Below, in pieces: positions 54,719-64,000 of a DNA stretch of 64,000 nucleotides. Made by a program: the position numbers and the translations under genes. The stretch comes from Taxawa tesnikishii (nom. ined.) (taxonomy: Eukaryota; Ascomycota; Dothideomycetes; Dothideales). The stretch lies in NCBI GenBank assembly GCA_030247885.1, contig JAPDRO010000019.1, positions 372,001 to 436,000 on the forward strand, written 5' to 3'. Below the pieces are notes generated by a model. That model searched no databases, was not told the DNA's origin, and was given only the letters and a program-made list of their open reading frames with translations. Each line of letters opens with the position of its first letter. Positions within the stretch are counted from its first letter, which is position 1.

Positions 54719-55501
54719 CATCCTTTTTGCGATACGAATCTTGTCTACGACGTACTACTTTTGCTCCCCGTTAACCTCTTGTCTTGTGTCATCTCTCTAT
54801 TCTTCGTTACTTATTCTCCATTCTTTGTTCTTTGTTCTCTGCTCTTTCTATAGCCTCTCTTTGTAGCATTCCCCTAGTGATGCCATGAGTTGTTTCCCGG
54901 AGGCCCTAAGCTCTGCGTTTGATGACACGTGATGGGCTGAAACCCTTCCTTTCTGCTTACACAGCTGTTACCCAGATTGTCTGCGTGCGTGAAGAAAGAA
55001 CGAGTATTGCTGTCGCCTTGCAACTATGACTGGAAGGTCTTGTTGACTGTTTTGTTGAAGAAGGAAACCCAACTCTTAGACAGGAGGTGATTCTTTGAGC
55101 ATACGGAGTGAGATTCTCACCTTTAACATACTCGTCGGGAGCCCTGTTGATGCGGGCGAGGTGCTTGGACCATGTTCTCTCGATCTTTCTCCGACATTGA
55201 AAGCACGCAATACAAACAAGCTCCTGAGAGCGCACTGTACCGCCAGGAAAACGCGGTCCACCAAAGTCTCCAAGATGGTCATCGAGATAGCATGGGAATG
55301 GGAAGCAAGCATACTCTATGACCACAAAACCATTCTCAGACTCCACAGGATGCAATCAACAGAAACAACCACCGACCCATCAAGCATCAAACACAACATC
55401 AAACGCCACGACCCTCCCACCCCTCCCCAACACCGGCCTCTTCACGCATCCTAGTCACCTTCCCTCGCCCTCATGCTCATGATATCTCAAACACAGCCCC
55501 C
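54719..55501. other. Intergenic region with pyrimidine-rich stretch
   Basis: 783 bp. Contains TTCTTTGTTCTTTGTTCTC-like simple sequence around 54,815-54,850. No gene recognised. Confidence 0.4.
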
Positions 55502-56574
55502 TCAACCAAGGTTTACAAGCGCCCACCTCCCCACCCAGCCCCCCACCCTCCCCGCCCGCACACAACCCGCACAAAACGCCCTCTCGCAGACCTCACACCT
55601 CTCCCCTGCACCCCAGGCTTAACCAGCTCCCTACACCCCTCGCACGCCCTGGCGGCGGGCCAACTGCCGGGCCGCCACGCAGTCAGCGCATGGCGATCCA
55701 AGCTCTCCGGCCCCGGCCTCTTCAACTTGACGACGAGCTCGCGCAGGAAGCGCGGGTGCCACTCGTCGCGGTGGCTCTCGAGCAGCTTGTCCGTCTTCTT
55801 GTACGCGAAGAGGTCGAGCACGAGCCGGCGCACGGGCGCCGAGTCGCGGATGCTGTCGTACAGGATCCAGGTGTCGCTCGGCGTGGGCACCGAGTTTGTC
55901 GCTTCCGAGAGCCGCGCTAGCGTGTCCAGGATGTGGTTGCTTAGGCGCGTCGTTAGCAGTCGGTCGGAGAGCGCGTACAGGTCGAGTAGGAGGAAGTATT
56001 TTGGGCTTCCGGCTGCGTTGCGCAGGTCGCCGTCGTGGTGCGTCGCGGCCGTGGTGTTGCACGTTAGTGGGTTGTTCGGGTGGTGGTGGTGGTGACAGTA
56101 CGGGTGGATGGGCGCGCCGGTGGGCGTGTGCAGCAGGGCCAGTGGATTCGGGCTCGGCGTGGCGGGACTCGAGGTGCAGTTGGTGCCCGCGGCGGGCGTG
56201 GTCAGAGTCCCGCTGTACAGCCACTGCACGAACCACTCGAAGATGTCCGGTTTCTCCTCCGGCAGCTTGACCGTCTGGTCCATCCCCTCGGCGAACGCGC
56301 CGTTCAGCGCCGCCGCGAAGAACGGGCTCGCGCGCGTCAGCACTTCCTTGTGCAGGCGGAATTCCGTCTGAGGCGCGCTTTTGCAGCCTGGTGTGCCGAC
56401 GATGACGGTCGCAAAGGTGTGAAAGTCTTTGAAGCTAGTGCGCATGTTGAAGGGCGCGGGGTGCAGGGCTGTGGGGGCTTGTCGATGTTGCTGATGTTGG
56501 GGAGCGGTGGGCGACAAGGCGGACGACATGCTGATGTCGGATGAGGCGGGCGACGGGTTCGATGCTTCGCTCAT
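55502..56574 (-). CDS. BTB/POZ-domain protein with C-terminal Cys motif
   Basis: Minus strand, single exon. Start MSEASNPSPASSDI at 56574. BTB domain at about residues 50-125 (FATVIVGTPGC, FRLHKEVLTRASPFFAAAL, EWFVQWLYSGTL), then a His/Pro-rich insert and a helical part (LLLDLYALSDRLLTTRLSNH). The C-terminal CEGCRELVKPG would continue as GERCEVCERAFCAGC, two further CxxC pairs, if one G is missing at 55603-55606 (C4 on the plus strand, needs 5). The protein is then 357 aa ending near 55502; as assembled it ends at 55513 in a Gly/Trp-rich run. BTB domains mediate dimerisation or cullin-3 binding. Role unknown. Confidence 0.8.
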
Positions 56575-57443
56575 GGCTGTGCAGGGTAGGATGGTGCTGG
56601 AGCGGAAATGAAGAACCATGTGACGTTCCCCTGGATGGATGGTTGAGGTCGTATATGTATGATGCGGAAACAACCGCAGGCGGAGTGTCTGCACGGTCGA
56701 GACGGGTCTATACCAATTCGCGTTCCCGACTCGAATACCAATGGGCGAGAGTATGGAAAGAAAATTGTGTACCTTCTTGGGATCGCGTGGAATATGAAAA
56801 CATGGGGGTTTGGACTTACCGTCGCATGCGTGCAGGTTGTTGCTTCACTGAAAGCGGATGTTTGATGCAGATTGCCGGGAGCGGAAGGTCTCAGACATGA
56901 AATTCGCAGACAAAGAAAAAGCGCGCTTGGCTCTGTGGCGCGTTTGGTACCTACCTGCTTTGCTTGATCCATCGTCCACACTGGCAAGGACGCGTCAAAG
57001 AGCGTTTGACAGCTCCTAGCTATCGGCATAGACGTTTGACGCCAAGTCTTGCATCGAGCAACGTCTGAATTCGTCTGTGAAGCGCAAACTTTCCTGAGAA
57101 GTGTGATACATGAGATTGCCGAGCCACTGGAATGAAGGCAGCGCACCGATCCGGCAACGCATACCTGCAGCACTGGTCAAAGCCAAGATGCCGAAGATAA
57201 AAGTACATTCCTCAAGCTTTTTACCCTTCCCACTGTTCTCCACCAAGTAACGCCGACAGTATCACGGTGAGAGCAGCAGACCGGCTGCCACACTATTTCT
57301 GACCCGCTTGTACCTGGCCTGCACGAGCCGTTAGCTGGTCAAACCCGATAATGCGCCAGCCCACAGAGGCGACAGAGAGCAACACGTATGATTGCTTGCA
57401 ATCATCGTGGGGCGTGCCCGCAAAAAGGGCTGCGTCGCATCGT
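56575..57443. other. Intergenic region, BTB promoter side
   Basis: 869 bp between two minus-strand genes. A 200-codon minus frame over 56571-57173 has no motif and overlaps the BTB leader, so it is not called. Confidence 0.4.
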
Positions 57444-58992
57444 CTATCTTGGCATGGTCATGTTGGAGTTTTTGTTAAACTCACCCAGCCGAGAGTACAG
57501 CATAAACAATGCCATCTGGTTGCACTCCTGTGTACCGGTGATCGTGACAAGACGCTCGTTGCTGTTGTCTTGAGGCTCGTTGATCTTGATCACACTGCCG
57601 CTGAGCTGGCGGATCTCGTTGATCTTTGCACCACCCTTTCCGATGATTGCTCCGACCATGTCGTTCGGGATGAAAATCTGCTGGGTCAGAGGCTGGCCGG
57701 GCATGGCCTGGATTGGCTGCTGTGGTGGACCCGCGTGGCCCGCAGCTGGTTGCGCAGCGTGTCCGACGTAAGGCGTAGGTTGGTGTGGACCGGCTCCGGC
57801 ATAAGGCTGGCGTGGTGAACCGGCAGCGGCGTAGTGGATTGGTGCTTGCGGATGCTGCTGAGGATGTTGAGCATAAGCTGGCTGCATTGCGTAGTTGTGC
57901 CCGCCTGGACCCGATCGGGGTGGCTGGTTGCGGCCCTGGTACCGATCCGGATGGCCCCACTGACCACCAACTGGATGAGGAACATATGGCACAACTTGCA
58001 GGCCACCAGGCCCGGCGCCTGCAGGACCACCGGTACGCGTCGCATACGCGGAAGCTGCAGGACCTCCAAAGCGCTCAGTGAGCTGCTCGACAAGCGTGCT
58101 TCCAACGTAGTATGTGGCAATGTGAACGGCATCTGCGACACCCAGGACGACAAGAGAGCGCTCTGTCGAGAGGGGAGAACAGAATCCGAAGCGTTGAGAC
58201 GGGCGCCGGAAGCTTCCTGAATTTCGCGAATGCGCACACCTGACTTTCCGATGATTGATCCGATGAGGACGTGTGGGATCAAGAGACGGAGTGGATATGT
58301 CTTTGACTGTGGGGTGGATGGAGCTTCAAGCTGCTCGTTGTTCAGAGTACGGATGATCAAACCGAAGGCCTGGCAAGGTTAGCACGATCGCTGAAAGATG
58401 AAATATGAGGATGGCTTACCTTGGCAACCGCATCTACCAGACCGCTGACGGTCAAAATACGCTCCGCGGCGCCTCTGGTGTACTCGCTAACAGTGCACTT
58501 GGCTCCGCTCATGCGACGGATCTGAGTGACGTTCTCTCCTCCTTTTCCAATCACCGTAGCAGCTTCAGCACTGGAGATGATTGCTCTAACGTGTAGCCAC
58601 TGGCTCTCATCCTGCTGTTGGTAGCTCTGAGTCTGGCCAGCATCGGCACCATTGGTTGCCGCAGTAGACTGAATTGGTTGCGTCTCGAGAACCTGAGCGG
58701 CGGTGGGCATGCCGGCAGGCGGAGCGTCGTGGACAACCGTGTCGCCCTGGCCATCCGTAGTGCCGTTGGTAGTGGCAGGAGCATCAGAGGTGGGAATCTC
58801 AGACTTCACAGGGGCATCGTCGGTGTCGGCAGGTTGAGTGGCAGCAGCAGTATCCGCATTCTCTTCTGCTTTGGTCTTGTCGAGTGCTGGGCGCTTCGCG
58901 TCCGGGAGGTCGTTGGGTCCAGTAGGGGAGGATGGCTCCTCCAAAGGGCGCTTCTGCGAAGGGGCGGTCGCTGGAGCTGGAGAGGCAGACAT
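57444..58992 (-). CDS. Three-KH-domain RNA-binding protein (PCBP/Pbp2/Hek2-like)
   Basis: Two exons on the minus strand, 58992-58420 and 58369-57444; 499 aa with one frame break. After an acidic/Ala-rich leader (MSASPAPATAPSQKRPLEEP), three KH domains show the GxxG loops: TVIGKGGENVTQIR, SIIGKSGVRIREIQ and AIIGKGGAKINEIR. A Gln/Pro/Gly/Tyr-rich, probably disordered linker separates KH2 and KH3. Relatives bind pyrimidine-rich RNA and control mRNA localisation, stability or telomere silencing. The frame breaks in KH2 after SDSVLP: G4 (plus strand) at 58172-58175, five needed for LSTERSLVVLGVADAVHIA. A GTGAGT donor-like site near the stop may mean an alternative 3' exon. Confidence 0.9.
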
Positions 58993-60448
58993 TGTAGATT
59001 TTATCAAGAGTTGAGGGGTTTGAGAGGTTACAGAGAGTTGTCACGAGGAGCAACTCTGGTCTTGTGATAGTTTTGTGAGAGTCTTGATGTATTTCTTCCG
59101 TTACGTACAGCGGGGTTGTGCTGGTGCCGAAAGAAAACTTGCTGGAAGGACGGTCGGGGGTTGTCGTGCAAGGAAGATTGGCTTGTGCGAAAGAGACGCG
59201 AGATTATGCGGGAGGTGGAGTGGTGGTGAAGAAGAGGTGGCCGGTGAGAGAGTGCTAGCGCAGCGCCGGAACAAGTCTGGCGGAGAGCAGGAGTAGGTAG
59301 CAGGTGTGATATGAAGGAGGTGCTGATGTGCAGCGGAGGATTGTTGAGGCGGATAATGGGTTGGTGTCGTGAAGAACGAATGACTGAGTGAAAGAGGTGG
59401 TCTTTGCGGTAGCAGACAGCAGCGCTTAAGGAAGGGAGATGTGCCCAAGTCCACCTGCCAAACCTGTCTGTGACTTGGTGCTCGCTACGAGAGCAGGTGC
59501 GAATGAGGCGGAGGAGAGGAGTAGATGGAGATGGGTTGTCGGTGCAGTCGCAGAGTATTGTCGATGTGGGTGCTGTGACGGTGTGGTAGAGGTGTTCAGG
59601 GTGATGGATGGCACGGTTCAATGGTTCTGTGCTGCTTTCTGTCGCCGGGAACGTTGCTGCTGCTGGAGAACAAAGAACAGGAAACGCAGAAGCTCAAGCT
59701 TGCACCAAGTGGCCAAAACATGCCACACGACTTCTGACCAGCCGAAGTTGACAAATCCGTCACGTGTGCCTACCGGCATACGAATATTTTAATCGCAATG
59801 GAGACATCGTGAGACAGACATCCCTCAAAGGGCACGTCTAAAAGACCTAAGAGACTGTTTGCTTCACTGATCTGATGCTGTCGGAAACGGGACGCATTCC
59901 TACATAAATGTACGCTATAAGACCAGAACCCTTTGATGATCAGCAGAACTGATACAAGCAATGGGGCCGTGATAACCCTCGTCCGAAATCTGGAAAGGTA
60001 AACAGTCTTGCAAGGCATAGGAAAAGAAGAGATTGTAGGCTGGACGAAGATATCATGTATACCCATAGACTAAACTAGAGAGGGCGGTCGTCGTTGGCCA
60101 CTTATACACTTTCACAATTCGGTACAAAATCCGGCGGCATCCCGTCTGGAGAGTGATTCCGGTTGCGTCAACAAGCTCTGTACCTGCAGCTTCTTTGTGA
60201 ATTTCCATTTGCCTCGGTCTCGACTAGCTTCCGGATGGCCTGCGACCCAGCGCATGAGCATGTTCGATTGTCCAGTCCCAATCAAGGAGACCTTCGCGGC
60301 TGCAGTGGAGTCAGGTATCTCGAGGACCATGGAGTACCCGATCTCAGCCAGAGTTTTGGTGGTCCAGCTTCTGCGCTTTCTTGGTTACTGGATCTCTACG
60401 TTCTCAGCTGGGTCAGACTCTCTTTCATCGTACTGCGTTCGTCTGCGC
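58993..60448. other. Long leader/promoter region of the KH gene
   Basis: 1,456 bp between two minus-strand genes. The first 600 bp upstream of the KH start are C/T-rich on the minus strand, suggesting a long 5' UTR. Open frames there are low complexity. No gene recognised. Confidence 0.4.
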
Positions 60449-62526
60449 TCAAGCGGAAAGGACAAACGCCCTGTTAAATCTGTGGATGGTGGTGTAGGTT
60501 GGAGCAAGCCTGCCACCCCATGGAGGAACGAGTACATCGTGTAAATTGGAGTCCCGTAGTTGCAGCGGCAGGAATGAGGATCGCGTGTCCAATAAGCTGA
60601 CGTGTGGTGTCTTCTCAGACGAGTTGTATATTGCGTAAATGGCCTTCGGAGCATCTGCTTTGAAATTGTTCGTGATATCCCAGATTCGCTCACAAGAATC
60701 GGCACCCCAAGATTGTTCGAGTACTTTCGCAAGATCCCCGATCTGTGAGAGTAAATCTGGGATTTGGGATGACTGACCATGAAGCAGCTGACCGAGAAGC
60801 CCGTTGGTGTCCACGAACATTGGAATGCCTGGTGATCCATCCAGTGTTGCGCGAGGCCAAGAAATTGGCGTACACGAACACGGAGATGACTCGTACACTG
60901 CTGCCAAGAGATTGTCCAAAAAAGCAGTTTGCCAAGTTCCATCAAAGCCATCATGCTTGTGCTTGTTGCTGTGCTTTTTGCATCCGCGATGATCTTGGAC
61001 AGCGGAGGGAACCGCTGCGCAAGATGCTCCCCATGATAGAGTAAGATCCGTTCAGCCACCTCACACCGTGTGACAACGTCAAGCCTTTCCCGGGCATCGT
61101 TGAGGTTACGACAAGCTGTTAAGCGTTTGATAAAGCAAAACCAATGGAGCAATCCTATGGCGAAAACACAAGCATACATACGATCGCTTTGGAGTTGAAG
61201 ACTCTGAGGTCTGATGTGCTCCACATATCTGGCCAGACGCTGGACGCTCAGAGCTAGGCAAACGCCCCATGGTTTGATGGGACAGATGTATGTGTCTGAC
61301 GCATTTTCAATGCGACAATCTCCGTTTGGACCCAGGCGAAAGGTCTCTGTTGGAGATGGATCGGGCGTCGGAGATTCCAGCATATTCAAAGAAACAGGCA
61401 ATGGCCCTAACCTCTTCGCTTGGAATCAGCTTCTCTGTAAGAGGGACAGCGAAACGAGACATACTTGAATGTCTGCCCTTGCTTCCTGGCTATCACAACC
61501 GAAGCCGAAGTACCCGACGGAGAAGATGTTGATATCCAGCAGAGTAATCGCGCATTCAGATAGCGGCAGAGATGGCCGCACGCAGGATGCCAAACCCCAT
61601 CTTTGCGCATTGTCGAGGCATCGTCTGCAGGGAACGCCGCCGTCGCACTAGCAAGACTGTAGTCAGTATCAACACAAATGTAACTTTCTTCGAGCGCACC
61701 AACCGCAAGGCCTTTCTTTTGCATGTGTCACAGGCACCACCTGCATCCCTGACGGCTCTCGTGTTCTGGCGTTGCGATTCTGTTCTCCGCTTCTTTGGCA
61801 TTCTGATCTCTGGCACTGGCACACCGGAGGCACATGCAAACTCCGCTCGAGAAAGGATGTATTCAGAATACATGTAGCCAGGTATATTTGCAACCTCCTT
61901 GTTGCGTCTGCGTTTCGGTTGCCGTGGCTGCAATAGAGTCTTCTCAATTGGAAATTCGAGTTCGTCTGGACCTGCAACATTTGATGCACAGTCTCATCCA
62001 ACACCTCAACGCCTGACGGGTGTAGATTGCTCAGACTATTAGATTGACCCAACATATTGCCAAGAATTTCGAAGTCAGGGAGCGGAGAAATCCAATCCAG
62101 GTCGGAAGTCTGTTCATACAACAACGAGTTGCTTGAAGGAGTAGATGTGATGTCGTTAGGAACAAGGTTTCCGTGCATCAAAGAACTGCAAGATTGGCCT
62201 GTAAGAAGTTGGGACGTGGGATCCTGCAGTATGATATTCTGAAGATTCGAGTTTTCAGATATAGTCGTAGCGTCCTCGATCAGAGATCCAGCAAAAGGCT
62301 CCTGCATGAATGTAGAAAATAAGCGTTGTTCATCCGAAATCCACGCATCCTGAGATAGAGACGGCGTTACGGCGGTTTCATTCTAGCTATCCAGGTAAGG
62401 GTGTCCTTTTTCACCATACGACGTGGACCAGAAGATGTCATTGGCGTTAGTAGTGGTAAACGAAAGGTCCCCGTCGTCGGTTGTATCCAGGAGGGTATTC
62501 AAAGGGCCGCGCCGTGTGATAGACAT
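60449..62526 (-). pseudogene. Probable fungal transcription factor, disrupted
   Basis: Minus strand. An acidic N-terminal region (MSITRRGPLNTLLDTTDD... DLDWISPLPDFEILGN) is followed by a basic region KRRRNKE and RMPKKRRTESQRQNTRAVRD with a GACDTCKRK cysteine pair, and a C-terminal helical domain (RLDVVTRCEVAERILLYHGE, GLLGQLLHGQSSQIPDLLSQ). One intron with GTATGT..CAG (61181-61116) is clear. An in-frame TAG sits between PYLDS and NETAVTPSLSQ near 62385, and two one-base-short runs occur (A3 at 61980-61982, T6 at 60918-60923). The rest of the zinc cluster after CDTC could not be joined. DNA binding is inferred. It could be a real gene with errors, but the TAG suggests decay. Confidence 0.5.
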
Positions 62527-62998
62527 GTTTTCTTGGGCTCGCTGACTCACAAGAGATACACTGGAATAACCCAACAAAACTGGCAGGGCAGTCTCTGTGG
62601 CGGGAACGTGTGGAAGCCATCTTGCAAGATGGGAGGATCGAGGCTATAAATTGAGTGGAGCGAGGCTGAGGCTGGGATGATGAAGGCGGTGTTTCCGAGA
62701 ACCCCAATGCGGTATAGCCTGCCAAGCTCCCACTCTGATATGTCCACCTCTCACTCCGAGACCCCCGAAAGAGTTACACTAAACGTCCGAAAGCCCAACT
62801 TAGGAGTTCTGATACTGTAGCGAGAGAGACTAACATTCCGAGAGGCCTTAAAGGGTGTCTCGGAGGCAACAATGGTAGAACATCCACCAACAATTCGACT
62901 TTTCGTCAACGGCATGATGAACGTCTTGGGATGATCTATATAACGTACTCGGCCGCTTCAAACGGAGCAGAAATTCACTAAACACTTGAAGATTCTGA

Positions 62999-63361
62999 AT
63001 GGCTTCACCGATTATGAGCAGCCTAGCTACTGCACCTAATCTCGACTCATGGAGTCGAGGAGACATCCTAGCCCTGGCCGCAATCATCGTCGGGATTGTC
63101 GTTGGCCTGGTCTTCCCGTTCATCCCGTGGTTGTGCAGATGCCGTTTTCATCGCAGTAAGCATTAACTCCGTTGAAACTGCTCTGTACCAAGCTCTAATG
63201 CTTTGCAGACCTAGGTCCTAGCCACACCAACGACGACGCCGAAGCCCACAGGATGCACACCGTCGCAGGTAAGTCAGCTGTCACCTGATACCTCTGTGCC
63301 ATGCTGATGGATGACAGTACAGTACCCAAGTCAAGAAGGTCCCGAGTCTGAACCAGCATAG
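62999..63361 (+). CDS. Small single-pass membrane protein, three exons
   Basis: Exons 62999-63155, 63209-63268 and 63318-63361 with GTAAGC..CAG and GTAAGT..CAG introns of 53 and 49 nt. 86 aa. The N-terminal MASPIMSSLATAPNLDSWSR precedes one hydrophobic helix (DILALAAIIVGIVVGLVFPF), a Cys/Arg stop-transfer (CRCRFH) and a short acidic tail ending EGPESEPA. Typical of tiny fungal membrane proteins of unknown role. Support is from three exons with consensus splice sites in phase. Confidence 0.65.
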
Positions 63362-63518
63362 GTCAGGACGGGGAGCTATGTATTGATCTATGTTCTCGAT
63401 AAGCAGTTTAGCCGCCTTATCGACCACCCTCGCAAGGCCGTCGGAATCGTACTATCTCTATGTTCGATATCACAGTTAGGTAGCTTTGGCGGTGATTACA
63501 TAGAAACAGAACAGAGAC

Positions 63519-63979
63519 ATGAGAAACCTTTGCTTCAGCCCAGGCACTTGGCACGCGCTACGTGGCCAAGCTTCTGCCTCTGGTATGGTGTACGATGCAA
63601 TTTATATAGCAGCAGGAGAACGCTGTGCCGCCTCTTCGCTTCCGCGAGCTGCCAAGATGACAGCCGATGCATTCCGCGACTACGCCGGGTGATGGTAGAC
63701 TGCTCCGCTGCCTATGAACCCTTTGCCTTGGCCACGGAGCACTACAACGCCCAAGCACGCGAACGGAAGGACAACAAACATGCATCCACATCAAACGGCC
63801 GGCCAAGGCGAGCACGGAAGAGTTCCATTCGTCATCGACTAACTACTGCATTACACTACCTTGATGTTATCGATATGGATATCGTTACAGCAACTAGAGA
63901 AGCGATGTCATCCCTCAATTGCCAACTAACCGCTGAGGGTCTTCTCGAACCTCGACAAGAGACCATGGAGCCCTCCTGA
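63519..63979 (+). CDS. Small protein of unknown function, one frame break
   Basis: ATG at 63519 (MRNLCFSPGTWHALRGQ). Coding quality is good on both sides of a break: MVYDAIYIAAGERCAASSLP, then KMTADAFRDYAG, then VMVDCSAAYEPFALATEHYN and a Lys/Arg-rich part followed by RLTTALHYLDVIDMDI. A run of three G at 63687-63689 would need four to join the two frames, giving 153 aa. No family recognised and no signal peptide. It ends 21 bp before the window edge. Confidence 0.5.
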
Positions 63980-64000
63980 TGGGTGCGTCTGGTGCGTAGC

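Overview
The window is nuclear DNA of a filamentous ascomycete (Pezizomycotina). I infer Dothideomycetes from overall gene make-up, but no single marker proves the class. Supporting features are dense genes on both strands, many short spliceosomal introns (about 47-190 nt, GT...AG with CTAAC/CTGAC-like branch sites), and typical fungal families: GH17 and GH18 wall enzymes, Zn2Cys6 regulators, HPC2, HOP2, NUO-40, LysM proteins and arylsulfotransferase. No CRISPR array, rRNA or intact mobile element was seen.

Layout. 0-12 kb: 3' end of an unknown gene, a GH17 wall glucanase, protein-L-isoaspartate methyltransferase, GAR1 and threonyl-tRNA synthetase (head to head), and phosphatidylserine synthase. 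12-24 kb: GH18 chitinase, an unknown protein, a PHD-finger locus, arylsulfotransferase, and a divergent NmrA-like reductase/Zn2Cys6 regulator pair. 23-28 kb: a striking group of three genes whose products lack signal peptides: a LysM protein with beta-rich flanking regions, a GH128 glucanase, and a LysM protein carrying a lytic-transglycosylase (GH23-like) domain. 28-47 kb: a housekeeping block of UBP8, NUO-40, RPN9, a YMC1-like carrier, RPAP1/RBA50, HPC2, HOP2, a PPR-like mitochondrial protein and mitoribosomal uS2m with a repeat-built tail. 47-55 kb: gene-poor, with tRNA-Ser relics, a small CHHC-knuckle protein, a ubiquitin fragment, short tandem repeats, a single-exon orphan with a GIY-YIG-like core, and one intact tRNA-Ser(UGA). 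55-64 kb: BTB protein, three-KH RNA-binding protein, a damaged regulator, and two small genes at the right end.

The strongest window-wide observation is technical. At least 14 otherwise well-conserved genes carry reading-frame breaks, and nearly every one is explained by one missing base in a mononucleotide run (mostly G or C). I count about 29 such sites. In every gene where I summed the exons, restoring those counts gives a CDS divisible by three. This points to homopolymer undercalling in the assembly, not to decay or recoding. Proteins predicted automatically from this sequence will often be truncated. Coordinates below are for the assembled sequence, and exon joins are my own reading of splice sites and family conservation.
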